Shown here piece by piece: positions 33,609 to 42,730 of a stretch of 64,000 nt of DNA. This DNA comes from Limnohabitans sp. Hippo3 (GTDB lineage Bacteria; Pseudomonadota; Gammaproteobacteria; Burkholderiales; Burkholderiaceae_C), in contig NZ_NESF01000010.1 of the NCBI RefSeq assembly GCF_003063665.1, forward strand, positions 57,217-121,216, given 5' to 3'. The notes below the pieces were generated by a model. It saw only the letters and a program-made list of their open reading frames with translations. It was not told the origin of the DNA and searched no databases. Each line of letters begins with the position of its first letter. Within the stretch, counting starts at the first letter, position 1. A program made the position numbers and the translations under genes.

Positions 33609-35153
33609 ATGCCCGCCCCAAGGATCAACATGCGCAAACTCAAAGACGCACTGCGTCTCAAATTCGAGGGCCAGCAGTCCCACCAGCAAATCGCCACCGC
33701 TTTGGGCATCTCCAAAGGCGTGGTCACCAAATACGCAGGCCTGGCCATCGCCGCACGCCTGGATTGGCCCGCCATCGCTGCCATGGACGAGGCCAGCCTG
33801 GAGCGGCGTTTGCTGCCCGCCCCCAGGCCCAGCGACACCTATGCCCCCGCTGACTACGGCCGCATTCACCAAGAGCTGCGCCGCAAAGGCATGACGCTGG
33901 CCTTGCTCTGGGAGGAATACTGCGCCGAGACGGCCGACCTGTTCAGCGCCGACCACCCGGTCAAGCCTTGGCGCTACTCCCAGTTTTGTGAGAACTACCG
34001 CCGCTTTGCCAAGAGCCTCAAACGCTCCATGCGGCAAATCCACCGGGCAGGTGAGAAGCTGTTCATCGACTTTGCCGGACCGACGCTGGAGCTGACCGGC
34101 GGGGAGCGCGCCAGCATCTTTGTGTCCGCCATGGGCGCTTCGGGGCATTGCTTTGCCATGGCCACGCCAGCTCAAACGGCGGCCGATTGGCTAGGCGCAA
34201 CAGCCCAAGCCCTCGCGTTCTACGGCGGTGTGCCCCAGCTCATCGTGCCCGACAACCCCCGCGCCTTGGTGGCCCAGGCCAACCGCTATGAGCCCCGCCT
34301 GACCGAGTCGGCCTTGGACTTTGCCCGCCACTATGACTGCTCCATGTTGCCCGCCCGCGCTTACCACCCCCAAGACAAGGCCAAGGTGGAGCTCAGCGTC
34401 CAATTGGTTGAGCGCTGGATACTGGCACGCCTTCGCAAACAACGCTTTGCCAGCGTGCAAGAGGTCAACGAAGCCATCGCCCCGTTGCTGACGTACCTGA
34501 ACGAGCGCGCCTTTCAAAAGCTGCCCGGCTGCAGAGCCAGCGTGTTTGCTCAGATCGATGCCCCGGCTTTGATGGCGCTGCCCACCCAGCCCTGGGAGTG
34601 GGCTGTCTTCAAGACCGTGCGGGTGCATGTGGACAGCCATGTCGAATTTGAAGGCCACCGCTACAGCGCCCCCAACGCCTTGGTCGGCCAGGTGCTGCAA
34701 TTGCGCGTGACGGCCCAAGCGGTGGAGATGCTGCACCGGGGCCAGCGGGTGGCCAGCCACAGGCGCTGCGCTCACAAGGGGGGGTTTACCACGGTGACAG
34801 AGCACCTGCCCGAGCGCCACCAGGCGCACGCACAGTGGTCGCCCGAGAGGCTACTGGCATGGGGCGAGCGCATAGGCCTGGCTTGCGCCCAAACGGTCCA
34901 ATTGATGCTGCAGCGCCCGCGCCACCCCGAGCACGCTTACCGCGCTTGCTTGGGGTTACTCAGTTTGAGCAAACGCTATGGCGAGCAACGACTGGAGGCG
35001 GCTTGTGCCATGGCACGCCAAGTGGGCACCACCAAGTTCTCACACATTCGGGACATTCTGGTCAACCGCCGAGACTTGGTGCAGCCCAGCGCGGCCAGTG
35101 ACTGGAGCAGCCCCGTACACGCCCATGTGCGCGGCGCTGGGTATTACCAGTGA
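33609..35153 (+). CDS. istA: IS21-family transposase IstA
   Basis: 514 residues. The N-terminal helix-turn-helix is LKFEGQQSHQQIATALGISKGVVTKYAGLA. The DDE integrase core shows Asp in KLFIDFAGPTLEL, Asp in VPDNPRALV and Glu in DKAKVELSVQL. A C-terminal beta domain (VHVDSHVEFEGHRYSAPNALVGQVL) binds DNA. It cuts and joins IS ends together with IstB. AGGA lies 6 bp upstream of the ATG. Confidence 0.95.
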   Translation: MPAPRINMRKLKDALRLKFEGQQSHQQIATALGISKGVVTKYAGLAIAARLDWPAIAAMDEASLERRLLPAPRPSDTYAPADYGRIHQELRRKGMTLALLWEEYCAETADLFSADHPVKPWRYSQFCENYRRFAKSLKRSMRQIHRAGEKLFIDFAGPTLELTGGERASIFVSAMGASGHCFAMATPAQTAADWLGATAQALAFYGGVPQLIVPDNPRALVAQANRYEPRLTESALDFARHYDCSMLPARAYHPQDKAKVELSVQLVERWILARLRKQRFASVQEVNEAIAPLLTYLNERAFQKLPGCRASVFAQIDAPALMALPTQPWEWAVFKTVRVHVDSHVEFEGHRYSAPNALVGQVLQLRVTAQAVEMLHRGQRVASHRRCAHKGGFTTVTEHLPERHQAHAQWSPERLLAWGERIGLACAQTVQLMLQRPRHPEHAYRACLGLLSLSKRYGEQRLEAACAMARQVGTTKFSHIRDILVNRRDLVQPSAASDWSSPVHAHVRGAGYYQ

Positions 35154-35164
35154 AGGGGGCAGAC

Positions 35165-35923
35165 ATGATGATGAACACCACACTGGATCAATTGCGCGGG
35201 CTCAAGCTGGTGAGCATGGCCCAGGCGCTACAAGAGCAAATGCAGCAAAGCGGCATCAGCGCCATGAGCTTTGAAGAGCGCCTGGCTTTGCTGGTAGACA
35301 GGGAGGTCCACGGCAGGCAAGACAGGCGCTGCGCCAAATTGCTCAAAACCGCCCGCCTCAAATACCCGCAAGCCATGATCGAGGACTTGGACTGCCGGGC
35401 CTCACGAGGAATTGACCGCGCCACGGTGATGAGCTTGACGCTGGGGCCTTGGGTGAGCAGCGGCCACACGGTGCTGATCACGGGGCCAACGGGTGTGGGC
35501 AAGTCTTGGCTGGGCTGTGCACTGGCTCAGCACGCCTGCCGCCAGGGGCACAGTGCGTTCTACCAACGGGTGCCGCGCCTGGGCGAAGAGCTGCGAATCC
35601 GGCACGCCAATGGCACGTTCACACGCTGGCTGGACATCTTGAAGAACACGGATGTGCTGGTGCTCGATGACTGGGGCTTGGTGGGGATGGATGCGCAAAC
35701 GCGCACGGACTTGCTGGAGATGATTGACGACAGGGCGGGCAGAAAGGCCACGGTCATCACCAGTCAGTTGCCCATTGAGCATTGGCACGAATGGATCGGT
35801 GATGCTACGGTTGCTGACGCGATGCTGGACAGGATCATGCAGAACCACCATCGGCTGACCCTGACAGGTGAGTCACTTCGCAAGGCCAGACCAAGTCAAA
35901 AAAGGGAGGAAAACCAGGGCTGA
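35165..35923 (+). CDS. istB: IS21-family helper ATPase IstB
   Basis: 252 residues from ATG 35165, six bases after an AAGGGGG Shine-Dalgarno; a GTG at 35150 overlapping the istA stop by 4 bp is an alternative. AAA+ motifs are Walker A GPTGVGKSWLG and Walker B VLVLDDWGL, plus the IstB start LDQLRGLKLVSMAQALQEQM and the end AMLDRIMQNHHRLTLTGESLR. A DnaA/DnaC-like ATPase that selects target DNA and activates IstA. Confidence 0.95.
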   Translation: MMMNTTLDQLRGLKLVSMAQALQEQMQQSGISAMSFEERLALLVDREVHGRQDRRCAKLLKTARLKYPQAMIEDLDCRASRGIDRATVMSLTLGPWVSSGHTVLITGPTGVGKSWLGCALAQHACRQGHSAFYQRVPRLGEELRIRHANGTFTRWLDILKNTDVLVLDDWGLVGMDAQTRTDLLEMIDDRAGRKATVITSQLPIEHWHEWIGDATVADAMLDRIMQNHHRLTLTGESLRKARPSQKREENQG

Positions 35924-36014
35924 AAACGACAGCACTCTAAAATCAAAGCGCGCAATACCGCCATCGGTCACGATCACCGGAATCGGCGGTCACATTCGCC
36001 GGAATACGCAAGAA

Positions 36015-36347
36015 ATGAATAACGAAACCCGATCGACACACATCACCCCTGCTGGCGGCAACGTATTTGCTGATTTGGGGTTTGACCCGAAAGAGGCGGC
36101 AGTGCTGAAAGCCAAATCGCAACGCATCATTTCTGAAAAGCTGGCCATCAAAGAAAGCCTGATGTCGGAGCTGGCTCATTGGATCGACGAGAAAAAACTC
36201 AGGCAATCTGAAGCCGCCGAGATTCTCGGCGTGACACGTCCGCGGGTATCCGACGTTGTCAACAAAAAAGCCATCAAGTTCACCATCGACGCACTGGTGG
36301 ACATGCTGGCACGGACGGGCAAACACGTTCAGTTGTCAGTGCAATAG
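36015..36347 (+). CDS. XRE-family antitoxin (HigA-like) with displaced ribosome-binding site
   Basis: 110 residues: GGNVFADLGFDPKEAAVLKAKSQRIISEKLAIKE, then the helix-turn-helix LRQSEAAEILGVTRPRVSDVVNKKAIKFTIDALVDMLARTGKHV. This is the XRE antitoxin type that follows Gp49-like toxins. The ORF is intact, but the IS21-family element lies within four bases of the ATG and has moved its original AAAGGAG (33416-33422) 2.6 kb away. The sequence now upstream (GGAATACGCAAGAA) is a poor substitute, so expression is probably low. Confidence 0.85.
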   Translation: MNNETRSTHITPAGGNVFADLGFDPKEAAVLKAKSQRIISEKLAIKESLMSELAHWIDEKKLRQSEAAEILGVTRPRVSDVVNKKAIKFTIDALVDMLARTGKHVQLSVQ

Positions 36348-36528
36348 CAGCAAGACGACAGCGACCCGCAGCGATTAATTCACCTCTTGTGGTTGACGGC
36401 TGATTTGAATGCAGCGCCCGCCGAAAAACGTGGCACAGTTGCTGGATCTTTTGAGGTTAGGCTAGGGTAATCAGTTGGTGGTTCGGCCGAGGCCGGCAGT
36501 TGCTAGAGGTTGGGTATCGTGGTGTGCG

Positions 36529-36559
36529 AAAAAACTCCCGCAACCGGATGGTTGCGGGA
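36529..36559 (-). terminator. Rho-independent terminator of the adhesin/type I secretion operon
   Basis: Perfect 10-bp arms TCCCGCAACC / GGTTGCGGGA around GGAT, followed on the - strand by six T. It is 20 bp past the adhesin stop. The remaining sequence back to 36348 shows nothing else. Confidence 0.9.
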
Positions 36560-36579
36560 ATCAGCTTGGCAAGCACTGT

Positions 36580-39500
36580 TTAAGTGATAACAAATGCGTA
36601 TTTATCGCTGTAAAGCGTCACGTTATTCACGCTGGCGTCGAGTTGCACAGTATTTCGAGCGCTGTTCTCGCCCCATGCGTCGCTCCACCACGAGAGTTGA
36701 TGGGTTGATGGGTCCCAATTCCACTCACCTGAGGTGGTCACACCATCCAGTTCATCAACAATGCCATCATCGTCGAGTCCACCGGCATATCGCACCTGCG
36801 CCCGCACTTCAATGCCTGCGAGATAGGTGGAGGGAGGGAGTGGTGAAGAAAATGAATCGCTTGCACCTACTACCACGGTCACAGTGGGGTTGCCAGAACC
36901 AGTGTTGGTGATGCCTGCAGTCCAATTTGGAATCGTGTATTCGCCATACCCATCATCATCTGCATCGACCCATTCTCCTGTCCCATCATCTTGAATGAGT
37001 CCGGTGTATTGCCCGTATGAAATTTTCACGCTCTGTCCGTTGAGATCCAGCGCCGCCGTACCGACAGGATAGTTGTTCATGTAAAGGTAAGAATATAAAA
37101 CACTGTCGTAGGCGCTGAGATCGACCCCATCGTGCAAGATCGTCAAAGTGTGACCACTTTCATTTAGCGTCAGTTCGAACAAATCAGTGGTTCCGTCATC
37201 AGTAGTGACCTTGAAAGGCACTACCGAGCCTGACAAAGACTCAATATTGGCCAGATAAGCAAACAAGCTCTCTGTAAGCGTCAGGTTGGCAGTCACTGAA
37301 TCCACGTAAAGACTGATCACTCCGCCGCCTGCACTGTCGATGATCTGCAATTGCGCAAGTTGCAGGTCCAAAAGACTGGCTTGGCAACCATTGAGGTCCA
37401 GTGTCTTGATGTAGGTGTTCAACTCGGGCCAAATTTGGCCCCAGTTTTCGTCGAAATTGGTGGTCTGCTGAAGCCGAATCAAGCCAGAGAAATTGGGCAG
37501 ACTGAGTAAGTCAACGTCTTGCCCAAGTTGATCTGAAATGGTGGTTGCTAAGTAGTCTCCATCAACCAGTAAGCTGAAGCTGCTGGATCTTTCGGTCAAT
37601 GAGTACTCTTCGTTGAGGTTTGCCCAGGTGTCTAGTAGAGTGAATGTGCGCTGAACAGTTGTGGCCACAATGACTTCGCCAGCATCGTCCTGGTCCTGCC
37701 AGTAATAGCGGCTCGTATCCATGTTCTGGAATTCAATGGCCCCGTTGCCGCTCACATTCAAACCGTAGATGATGTTGTAAGCGCTGCCCGGCAAAAGGAG
37801 TTTTTGCCCCTCTTGAAGTTGAAGGTCTACACCGGTGAAGTCGAAAAGTTCATCACCCCACGGTGTCGTTTTATTAATTTCCCCCAAGGGTGCTTCAACC
37901 GTCTGGCCGTCGCATGAAAACGTCATCGTTCCAATGACAGGGTCAATCTGCACGGTAACGGGATTGCCATCATCGTTCTCGATCATGAGGATGCCGGATG
38001 ATTCGTCAAACGCCACACCAAAAGCCGTTGAAACCGAGATCGTGAAGCCCGCTTCGTCGAACTTTTCGCCAAGCTGCACAAGCAAGGCTTGAAATTGGGT
38101 GTTTTGTAACGCGGACAGCGTGGCATCGCCCGAGAGTTTGAATCCCAATGCCCCTGATGGTAAGGTGTCGTTGTTGTAAGCAGTCAGTAGGTTGGCGGCG
38201 GTGTCGACGATGATGAAGGGCACCTCGACACTGACACTTCCTCCATTTCCTGCTTGCGCAATGGTGTAGGCTTCATCGTTATTGAAAAAACTGGACTGTA
38301 CGGCGTTGCGAGCGGCAGCCAGACCTTCAATGTCGGATTCAATGGCGTCTGTCGTGAAAACGGTCTCGGTGAGCATCCATCCGCCAAAATTATCCCTAAT
38401 GTCGTTGGCTGCCAAGAGTTCGGCAAGTGTTCCTAACAGGTGATAGTCCGGCCAATAAATTTCCGAACTTCCAAATTTGCCATCGGCTTGAAGGGCGGCA
38501 AGTTCGCGAGCTTCCGTCACCGTTATCTCATTCCCTGACACGGTCACTGCCCGAATCCAGGTTGGTAAAAAGGCATCGGAATTGGCGAAATGGTCAATGA
38601 TGTTAGCTGCGGTATCCTTGATGCCAGCGAGTTTTCCATTGGCTTGGAATTTGTTATCTAATTCCAGCAAAAATGCCGTCGTGGCTAGAGAGATTTCTCC
38701 CCAACCAGTGAGTCTTACTGCGACAGCACCACCTAGTTGATCTTGGGTGAGCGTATCGAGCAGATTCGGAAAGTCAGAGATCACATAGCCCGTCACATCG
38801 TCCGGTAGCGTTATCGTGCTATTGCTTTCATTCCAACTGCTTCGGACATCTTCAGCCCCAATGCTCAGGTAAATAGATCCTGTTTGTTCAGTTGAAGAGT
38901 CGGTCAGCACGAAATTGTTGTAAGCGGTACCGTCGATGATCAGTTGATGTCCGTTGAGATCGAATGCTTTGACCAAATATAAATCTTCGCCGCTGTAGTC
39001 AGTATCTCCGCTTAGCACGAGCTGAACCTCCCCGCCACTGCTGCCATCCCAGTACCAATACCATGCCACGTATTGTTCATTGAAGGTGTCGGTCAAGGCG
39101 GTACTGAACGTCGCCTTGAAGCCATTGATATCGATGTAGAAGTCAGCGTACTTGAAAGTGAAATTTGCGTTGAGCAGGAATGTGGCATCAGCGTCGAAAT
39201 TCACATCAGCTAAAAGTCGGATATCAGTTTCTTGGTACTCGTAAGGATCGTTGACCGTCTGCAATACAGGATTGCCAGAAGCGTCAACGATCGTCAAGGA
39301 CGCATCGCCAATGATGAAATCCTGCAAGCCATTGGCTTGGGCCAATGTGATGGTGGCGTCAAACCCGTTGAGGTCGATGCCGGTGGCGCCGCTTAGTAGC
39401 AATGCATTGTCTGCGGTGCTGAAATCGGTGTCTTCCAGCAAAGTAAAAATGGAAGGCAATATGAACTCATATTCGTTGGCGTCGAAATTCGGTAATGCGA

Positions 39501-42500
39501 GTAAAACAGCCTTTTCTGCTTCTGTTACAAATGCATCTGCTGATAGTTTGTAGCCTAGGGCGTTATCGGGTAACTCGCCGGCGTTATAAGCTGCCAATAT
39601 GTTTTCGCCTGTATCCACGATGGTGAAGGGCACGTTGATGGTGATATCGCTGGAGTTGCTGGCACGGTATGCAATATCTTTTATGTCAGAGCTGAAATAT
39701 CCTGCCTGTGCTTCGTTGATATTGAAAATCAAATCACTCAGGTTTGAGTTAATGGCTTCGGCATGAAAAATTGTGTCCGTCAAATAGTAATCCACTTGCA
39801 CCAGATAATCGTTAAAGCCCTCAATTTCTGTCACACCAGCCATGAAATTCTCTAAGGTGTCTTTTAGGCTGTGCGGATAATCCAAATAATTGTTGGCACC
39901 TAGCAAGAGCTGGAGTTCGTTGGCTGTCAGGATCTCCGAAACCAACTTGTCCTCGAACGGCCCTGGACCTTCGGAGGCAATGGGATCGTTTATTGCATAT
40001 TCCACATAGTTGGCAAAGATGTCGTTCGGAGCTGCCGCCAAATTGGCCAGCGTGTCTTTGAGGCTGTAGCTGAACAAGAAGGCATCGGCATCCAAATTCA
40101 ATTGTCCATTGAGTGCAATCAAGGTCTGAACATCTGCAACCGACAGCTCACCGCCCTCGATCATCAGCGCACTAATCCAGTCTGGCAGAGTTTTGTTGAC
40201 AAGGAAGTTCTTGAAGTTGGCCCCGGTATCTTCAATAGCGATACTCTGCCCGTTGAGGTCAAAATTGCTGCCAAAGCTCAGAAGCATGCTGAGTGTTTCG
40301 AGAGAAATGTTTCCGCCGACAGTTAATGTGACACCCGAGGCAACATCCAAGAGCGCCGACTTGGCCTGACCGATGTTGCCTGCGGAGTCTTTGAGGATAT
40401 AGCCAGTGAAGCCTCCCAACAGCACAGGTGGCTCATTCAAGAGCTCCGAATAGTCACTGGTCCAAACGCCAAATATATCTGCTATGTAATCTACGCTATT
40501 GACCAAGATGGCTGTCCCGGATTTCTCATCTGAGCTGTCAATAATTGAGAGATAACTGTAAGACTCGACAATTAACTGGTAGCCATTGAGATCCACGATG
40601 ACCTCAATGCCCCCGAAACTAATGCTGCTGCTGCGCGTGTAGTCATCGCTGAGCGCCACTTGGATCTTGCCATTACCTGAGCTGTCCCACGTCCGCTCAA
40701 TGTAGTCTTCATATTGACCAATGCTCAATGTTGCCTTGTGGCCATTGAGATCTAACCAGACGTATTCATATCGGAACGAAAAGTTCGCATTGACCATGAA
40801 TGTGGCTTGATTGGTGAAGTCAACATTCGCTAATAACTTAATATCAGTTTCTTCCCAATTTGGGTAATTGACTGTCTGCAAAACAGGAGTGTTAGAAGCG
40901 TCAATGATCGTCAGGGACGCATCGCCAATGATGAAATCCTGCAAGCCATTGGCTTGGGCCAATGTGATGGTGGCGTCAAACCCATTGAGGTCGATGCCGG
41001 TGGCGTCGCTTAGTAGCAATGCATTGTCTGCGGTGCTGAAATCGGTGTCTTCCAGCAAAGTAAAAATGGAAGGCAATATGAACTCATATTCGTTGGCATC
41101 GAAATTCGGTAATGCGAGTAAAACAGCCTTTTCTGCTTCTGTTACGATGGCGTTGCCAGATAATTTGATAGAAATAGCCCCCGATAAGATATCTGTATTT
41201 GCGCTGAGAATTTGCTCGGCACTATCGATCACAATATACGACGCTTGGACAGAGTCACCGTTAACCGTAATGGGGATGTTACTGTTGGAGATGTTGGCCT
41301 GACTCAATTCGGCTACGTTGCCCACAACGATCATTTGGCCGTTGTTGGTGTTCACTAAGATGTCGATTAAGTTGTTGGCTTGGATGAGATTCAGAGTCAG
41401 AGTTTTGCCATTCAGATCCATACCGCCAGTTTTCCCAAGCAGTAGGTTCTCAAGTGAGGCGGTGCTTTTCGCTGAAATGTCTATGTTGTTATTGAGCTTC
41501 CAGACAGCACTGGTGGGTGAGGCTATCGTAGTTTTTTGAGCGTTTGCAATATTGTCCAGATTGCTAGCCAATGAAATCAAAATGTTAGTTTCTACAACCT
41601 TGGAGACAACCGTTGCGATAACACCACTGAGAGATGCTTGGAGTGAATTATCCGTAATCTGGGCTGCAGCTGCTGTCAGCAGCGTAGTTACCGTACCTGG
41701 ATTCGTTAAACTGAGCGGGGTGACATTGTTCGGATCAACAGTAATCGTTATCACTTCATTGATCAAAGACTGTAGCACTGCGGCGCCAATGCTTTCCATT
41801 TTGCCTGGATCACCGCTTGCAGACGCTTGTGCTTGTACGATCAGTGCGGCAACCGAGGCGGCTGCTTTTTGCACAGCCACACCGATTTCAGCGATGGCCT
41901 GATCAGCTTCTTTGCCGGCTGAAATTGGATCGTAAGTTGTCAATGAAATGCTGTTATCGGGGTCTATGCCAAGTGCAAGTTTGACAGCACTCTCTGCTTG
42001 AGAGAGGGTCATGCTGGTGTTGTTTTCCACCAGTGCTTGGATCATCGAGGTCAAGGGTGTGACTACGATGCTGCCATTTGTCGTAGCTGGCGCTTTGAGC
42101 ACTACAGTATTTTCGAGGCCCGTGTCAGCGTTGACGCCTCCTTCAATTTGGATGACATAGTTATTCGGATTCTGAATGGTAAATCGGCCCTCCTGGCCAG
42201 TTTCTGTGCTGGTAGTCACGCCAGTGTCAATTTTGGTTCCATCGGGTGCGATCAGGTAAACCTTTGCTCCGATCAGATAGCCATCAATGGCGGTACCAGA
42301 GACGCTGCTATTGGGGGTAGTGGGAGAGGTGGGAGTGGCGGCACTGCTGCTACCACTGTTAGCGGCCAAGGCCAGTCCACCCAGTGCAGCCAAGCCGATC
42401 ACCCAGCCGCTGACGGCGGGTGCAGCCGCCGCACCCGCAGCGGCGGTGCTGGTTTCGGCAGCTGCTGTGCTGGCCTGGGCCAGCACCATGGGGGCCTCGC

Positions 42501-42693
42501 TAGCAGCTGGTGCTGCAGCCACAACCATGTCGTCACCTTGTGGCGCATCGGCATCGCTCACCACTTGGGTGTCTTCTTCGTGCTTTTTGCGTGGGTCTTG
42601 CTTGGCGCTGGCACGCTTTTCAGGCTGCGGCGCAGTGTGCAGCAGGCGCTCTATGTTGACCTGAGGGTTGGTTTTGGCGACAGTTTTGCTCAT
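36580..42693 (-). CDS. Giant repeat-rich secreted/surface protein, type I secretion substrate
   Basis: 2,037 residues from ATG 42693 with AAGGAG upstream. Residues 1-90 are polar and Ala-rich, followed by a hydrophobic Gly/Ala stretch (SGWVIGLAALGGLALAANS), as in the N-terminal segment of Bap/LapA-type adhesins. Residues 115-230 are a beta domain (GTAIDGYLIGAKVYLIAPDG). The body is built of a DLNG motif (nine DLNG and one DING, e.g. GIDLNGFDATITLAQAN) and DTAANLL-type units (VDTGENILAAYN, VDTAANLLTAYN). No GGxGxD RTX nonapeptide array or cysteine-rich part is evident. The C-terminus ends NNVTLYSDKYAFVIT, a plausible non-cleaved type I signal. It is last in an operon with TolC-like, ABC and HlyD-like genes, 37 bp after the latter, and is more AT-rich than its surroundings. 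The exact function (adhesion, matrix, S-layer-like) is inferred. Confidence 0.82.
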   Translation of the reverse strand: MSKTVAKTNPQVNIERLLHTAPQPEKRASAKQDPRKKHEEDTQVVSDADAPQGDDMVVAAAPAASEAPMVLAQASTAAAETSTAAAGAAAAPAVSGWVIGLAALGGLALAANSGSSSAATPTSPTTPNSSVSGTAIDGYLIGAKVYLIAPDGTKIDTGVTTSTETGQEGRFTIQNPNNYVIQIEGGVNADTGLENTVVLKAPATTNGSIVVTPLTSMIQALVENNTSMTLSQAESAVKLALGIDPDNSISLTTYDPISAGKEADQAIAEIGVAVQKAAASVAALIVQAQASASGDPGKMESIGAAVLQSLINEVITITVDPNNVTPLSLTNPGTVTTLLTAAAAQITDNSLQASLSGVIATVVSKVVETNILISLASNLDNIANAQKTTIASPTSAVWKLNNNIDISAKSTASLENLLLGKTGGMDLNGKTLTLNLIQANNLIDILVNTNNGQMIVVGNVAELSQANISNSNIPITVNGDSVQASYIVIDSAEQILSANTDILSGAISIKLSGNAIVTEAEKAVLLALPNFDANEYEFILPSIFTLLEDTDFSTADNALLLSDATGIDLNGFDATITLAQANGLQDFIIGDASLTIIDASNTPVLQTVNYPNWEETDIKLLANVDFTNQATFMVNANFSFRYEYVWLDLNGHKATLSIGQYEDYIERTWDSSGNGKIQVALSDDYTRSSSISFGGIEVIVDLNGYQLIVESYSYLSIIDSSDEKSGTAILVNSVDYIADIFGVWTSDYSELLNEPPVLLGGFTGYILKDSAGNIGQAKSALLDVASGVTLTVGGNISLETLSMLLSFGSNFDLNGQSIAIEDTGANFKNFLVNKTLPDWISALMIEGGELSVADVQTLIALNGQLNLDADAFLFSYSLKDTLANLAAAPNDIFANYVEYAINDPIASEGPGPFEDKLVSEILTANELQLLLGANNYLDYPHSLKDTLENFMAGVTEIEGFNDYLVQVDYYLTDTIFHAEAINSNLSDLIFNINEAQAGYFSSDIKDIAYRASNSSDITINVPFTIVDTGENILAAYNAGELPDNALGYKLSADAFVTEAEKAVLLALPNFDANEYEFILPSIFTLLEDTDFSTADNALLLSGATGIDLNGFDATITLAQANGLQDFIIGDASLTIVDASGNPVLQTVNDPYEYQETDIRLLADVNFDADATFLLNANFTFKYADFYIDINGFKATFSTALTDTFNEQYVAWYWYWDGSSGGEVQLVLSGDTDYSGEDLYLVKAFDLNGHQLIIDGTAYNNFVLTDSSTEQTGSIYLSIGAEDVRSSWNESNSTITLPDDVTGYVISDFPNLLDTLTQDQLGGAVAVRLTGWGEISLATTAFLLELDNKFQANGKLAGIKDTAANIIDHFANSDAFLPTWIRAVTVSGNEITVTEARELAALQADGKFGSSEIYWPDYHLLGTLAELLAANDIRDNFGGWMLTETVFTTDAIESDIEGLAAARNAVQSSFFNNDEAYTIAQAGNGGSVSVEVPFIIVDTAANLLTAYNNDTLPSGALGFKLSGDATLSALQNTQFQALLVQLGEKFDEAGFTISVSTAFGVAFDESSGILMIENDDGNPVTVQIDPVIGTMTFSCDGQTVEAPLGEINKTTPWGDELFDFTGVDLQLQEGQKLLLPGSAYNIIYGLNVSGNGAIEFQNMDTSRYYWQDQDDAGEVIVATTVQRTFTLLDTWANLNEEYSLTERSSSFSLLVDGDYLATTISDQLGQDVDLLSLPNFSGLIRLQQTTNFDENWGQIWPELNTYIKTLDLNGCQASLLDLQLAQLQIIDSAGGGVISLYVDSVTANLTLTESLFAYLANIESLSGSVVPFKVTTDDGTTDLFELTLNESGHTLTILHDGVDLSAYDSVLYSYLYMNNYPVGTAALDLNGQSVKISYGQYTGLIQDDGTGEWVDADDDGYGEYTIPNWTAGITNTGSGNPTVTVVVGASDSFSSPLPPSTYLAGIEVRAQVRYAGGLDDDGIVDELDGVTTSGEWNWDPSTHQLSWWSDAWGENSARNTVQLDASVNNVTLYSDKYAFVIT
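39251..39527. repeat. Long direct repeat in the adhesin gene, copy 1
   Basis: It matches 40868-41144 at an offset of 1,617 bp (539 codons). Over the 227 bp from 39301 to 39527 I count three mismatches, so even silent positions are conserved. It encodes DANEYEFILPSIFTLLEDTD... through GIDLNGFDATITLAQAN. Confidence 0.9.
40868..41144. repeat. Long direct repeat in the adhesin gene, copy 2
   Basis: Partner of 39251-39527. The near-identity stops sharply at the side corresponding to residues before DANEYEFIL and fades gradually on the other. Recombination between the copies would remove exactly 539 codons in frame. Confidence 0.9.
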
Positions 42694-42730
42694 GCTTGGC
42701 TCCTTGGACAAATAAACGGGGAAACTATGC

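Larger units (their letters stand above)
33431..36010 (+). mobile_element. IS21-family insertion sequence, about 2.58 kb
   Basis: It contains istA and istB. The ends are inverted repeats: the left begins TGGGTATTCCGG at 33431, and the right, read inward from 36010, TGCGTATTCCGG. Inside the left end are four copies of ATTCCGG-N4/5-CGTGACC at 33436-33454, 33459-33477, 33482-33498 and 33503-33520; two matching copies lie in the right end at about 35963-36007. Such multiple end repeats are the transposase-binding sites of IS21 elements. The flanks share AGAAAT (33425-33430 and 36011-36016), a 6-bp target duplication; because GCA also matches, the boundary could shift by up to 3 bp. Genes and ends look intact. 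Confidence 0.9.

Noticed and set aside
36580..42693. RTX calcium-binding nonapeptide repeats in the giant protein
   Set aside because: No GGxGxDxUx series. A single DADDDGYGE stretch is not enough.
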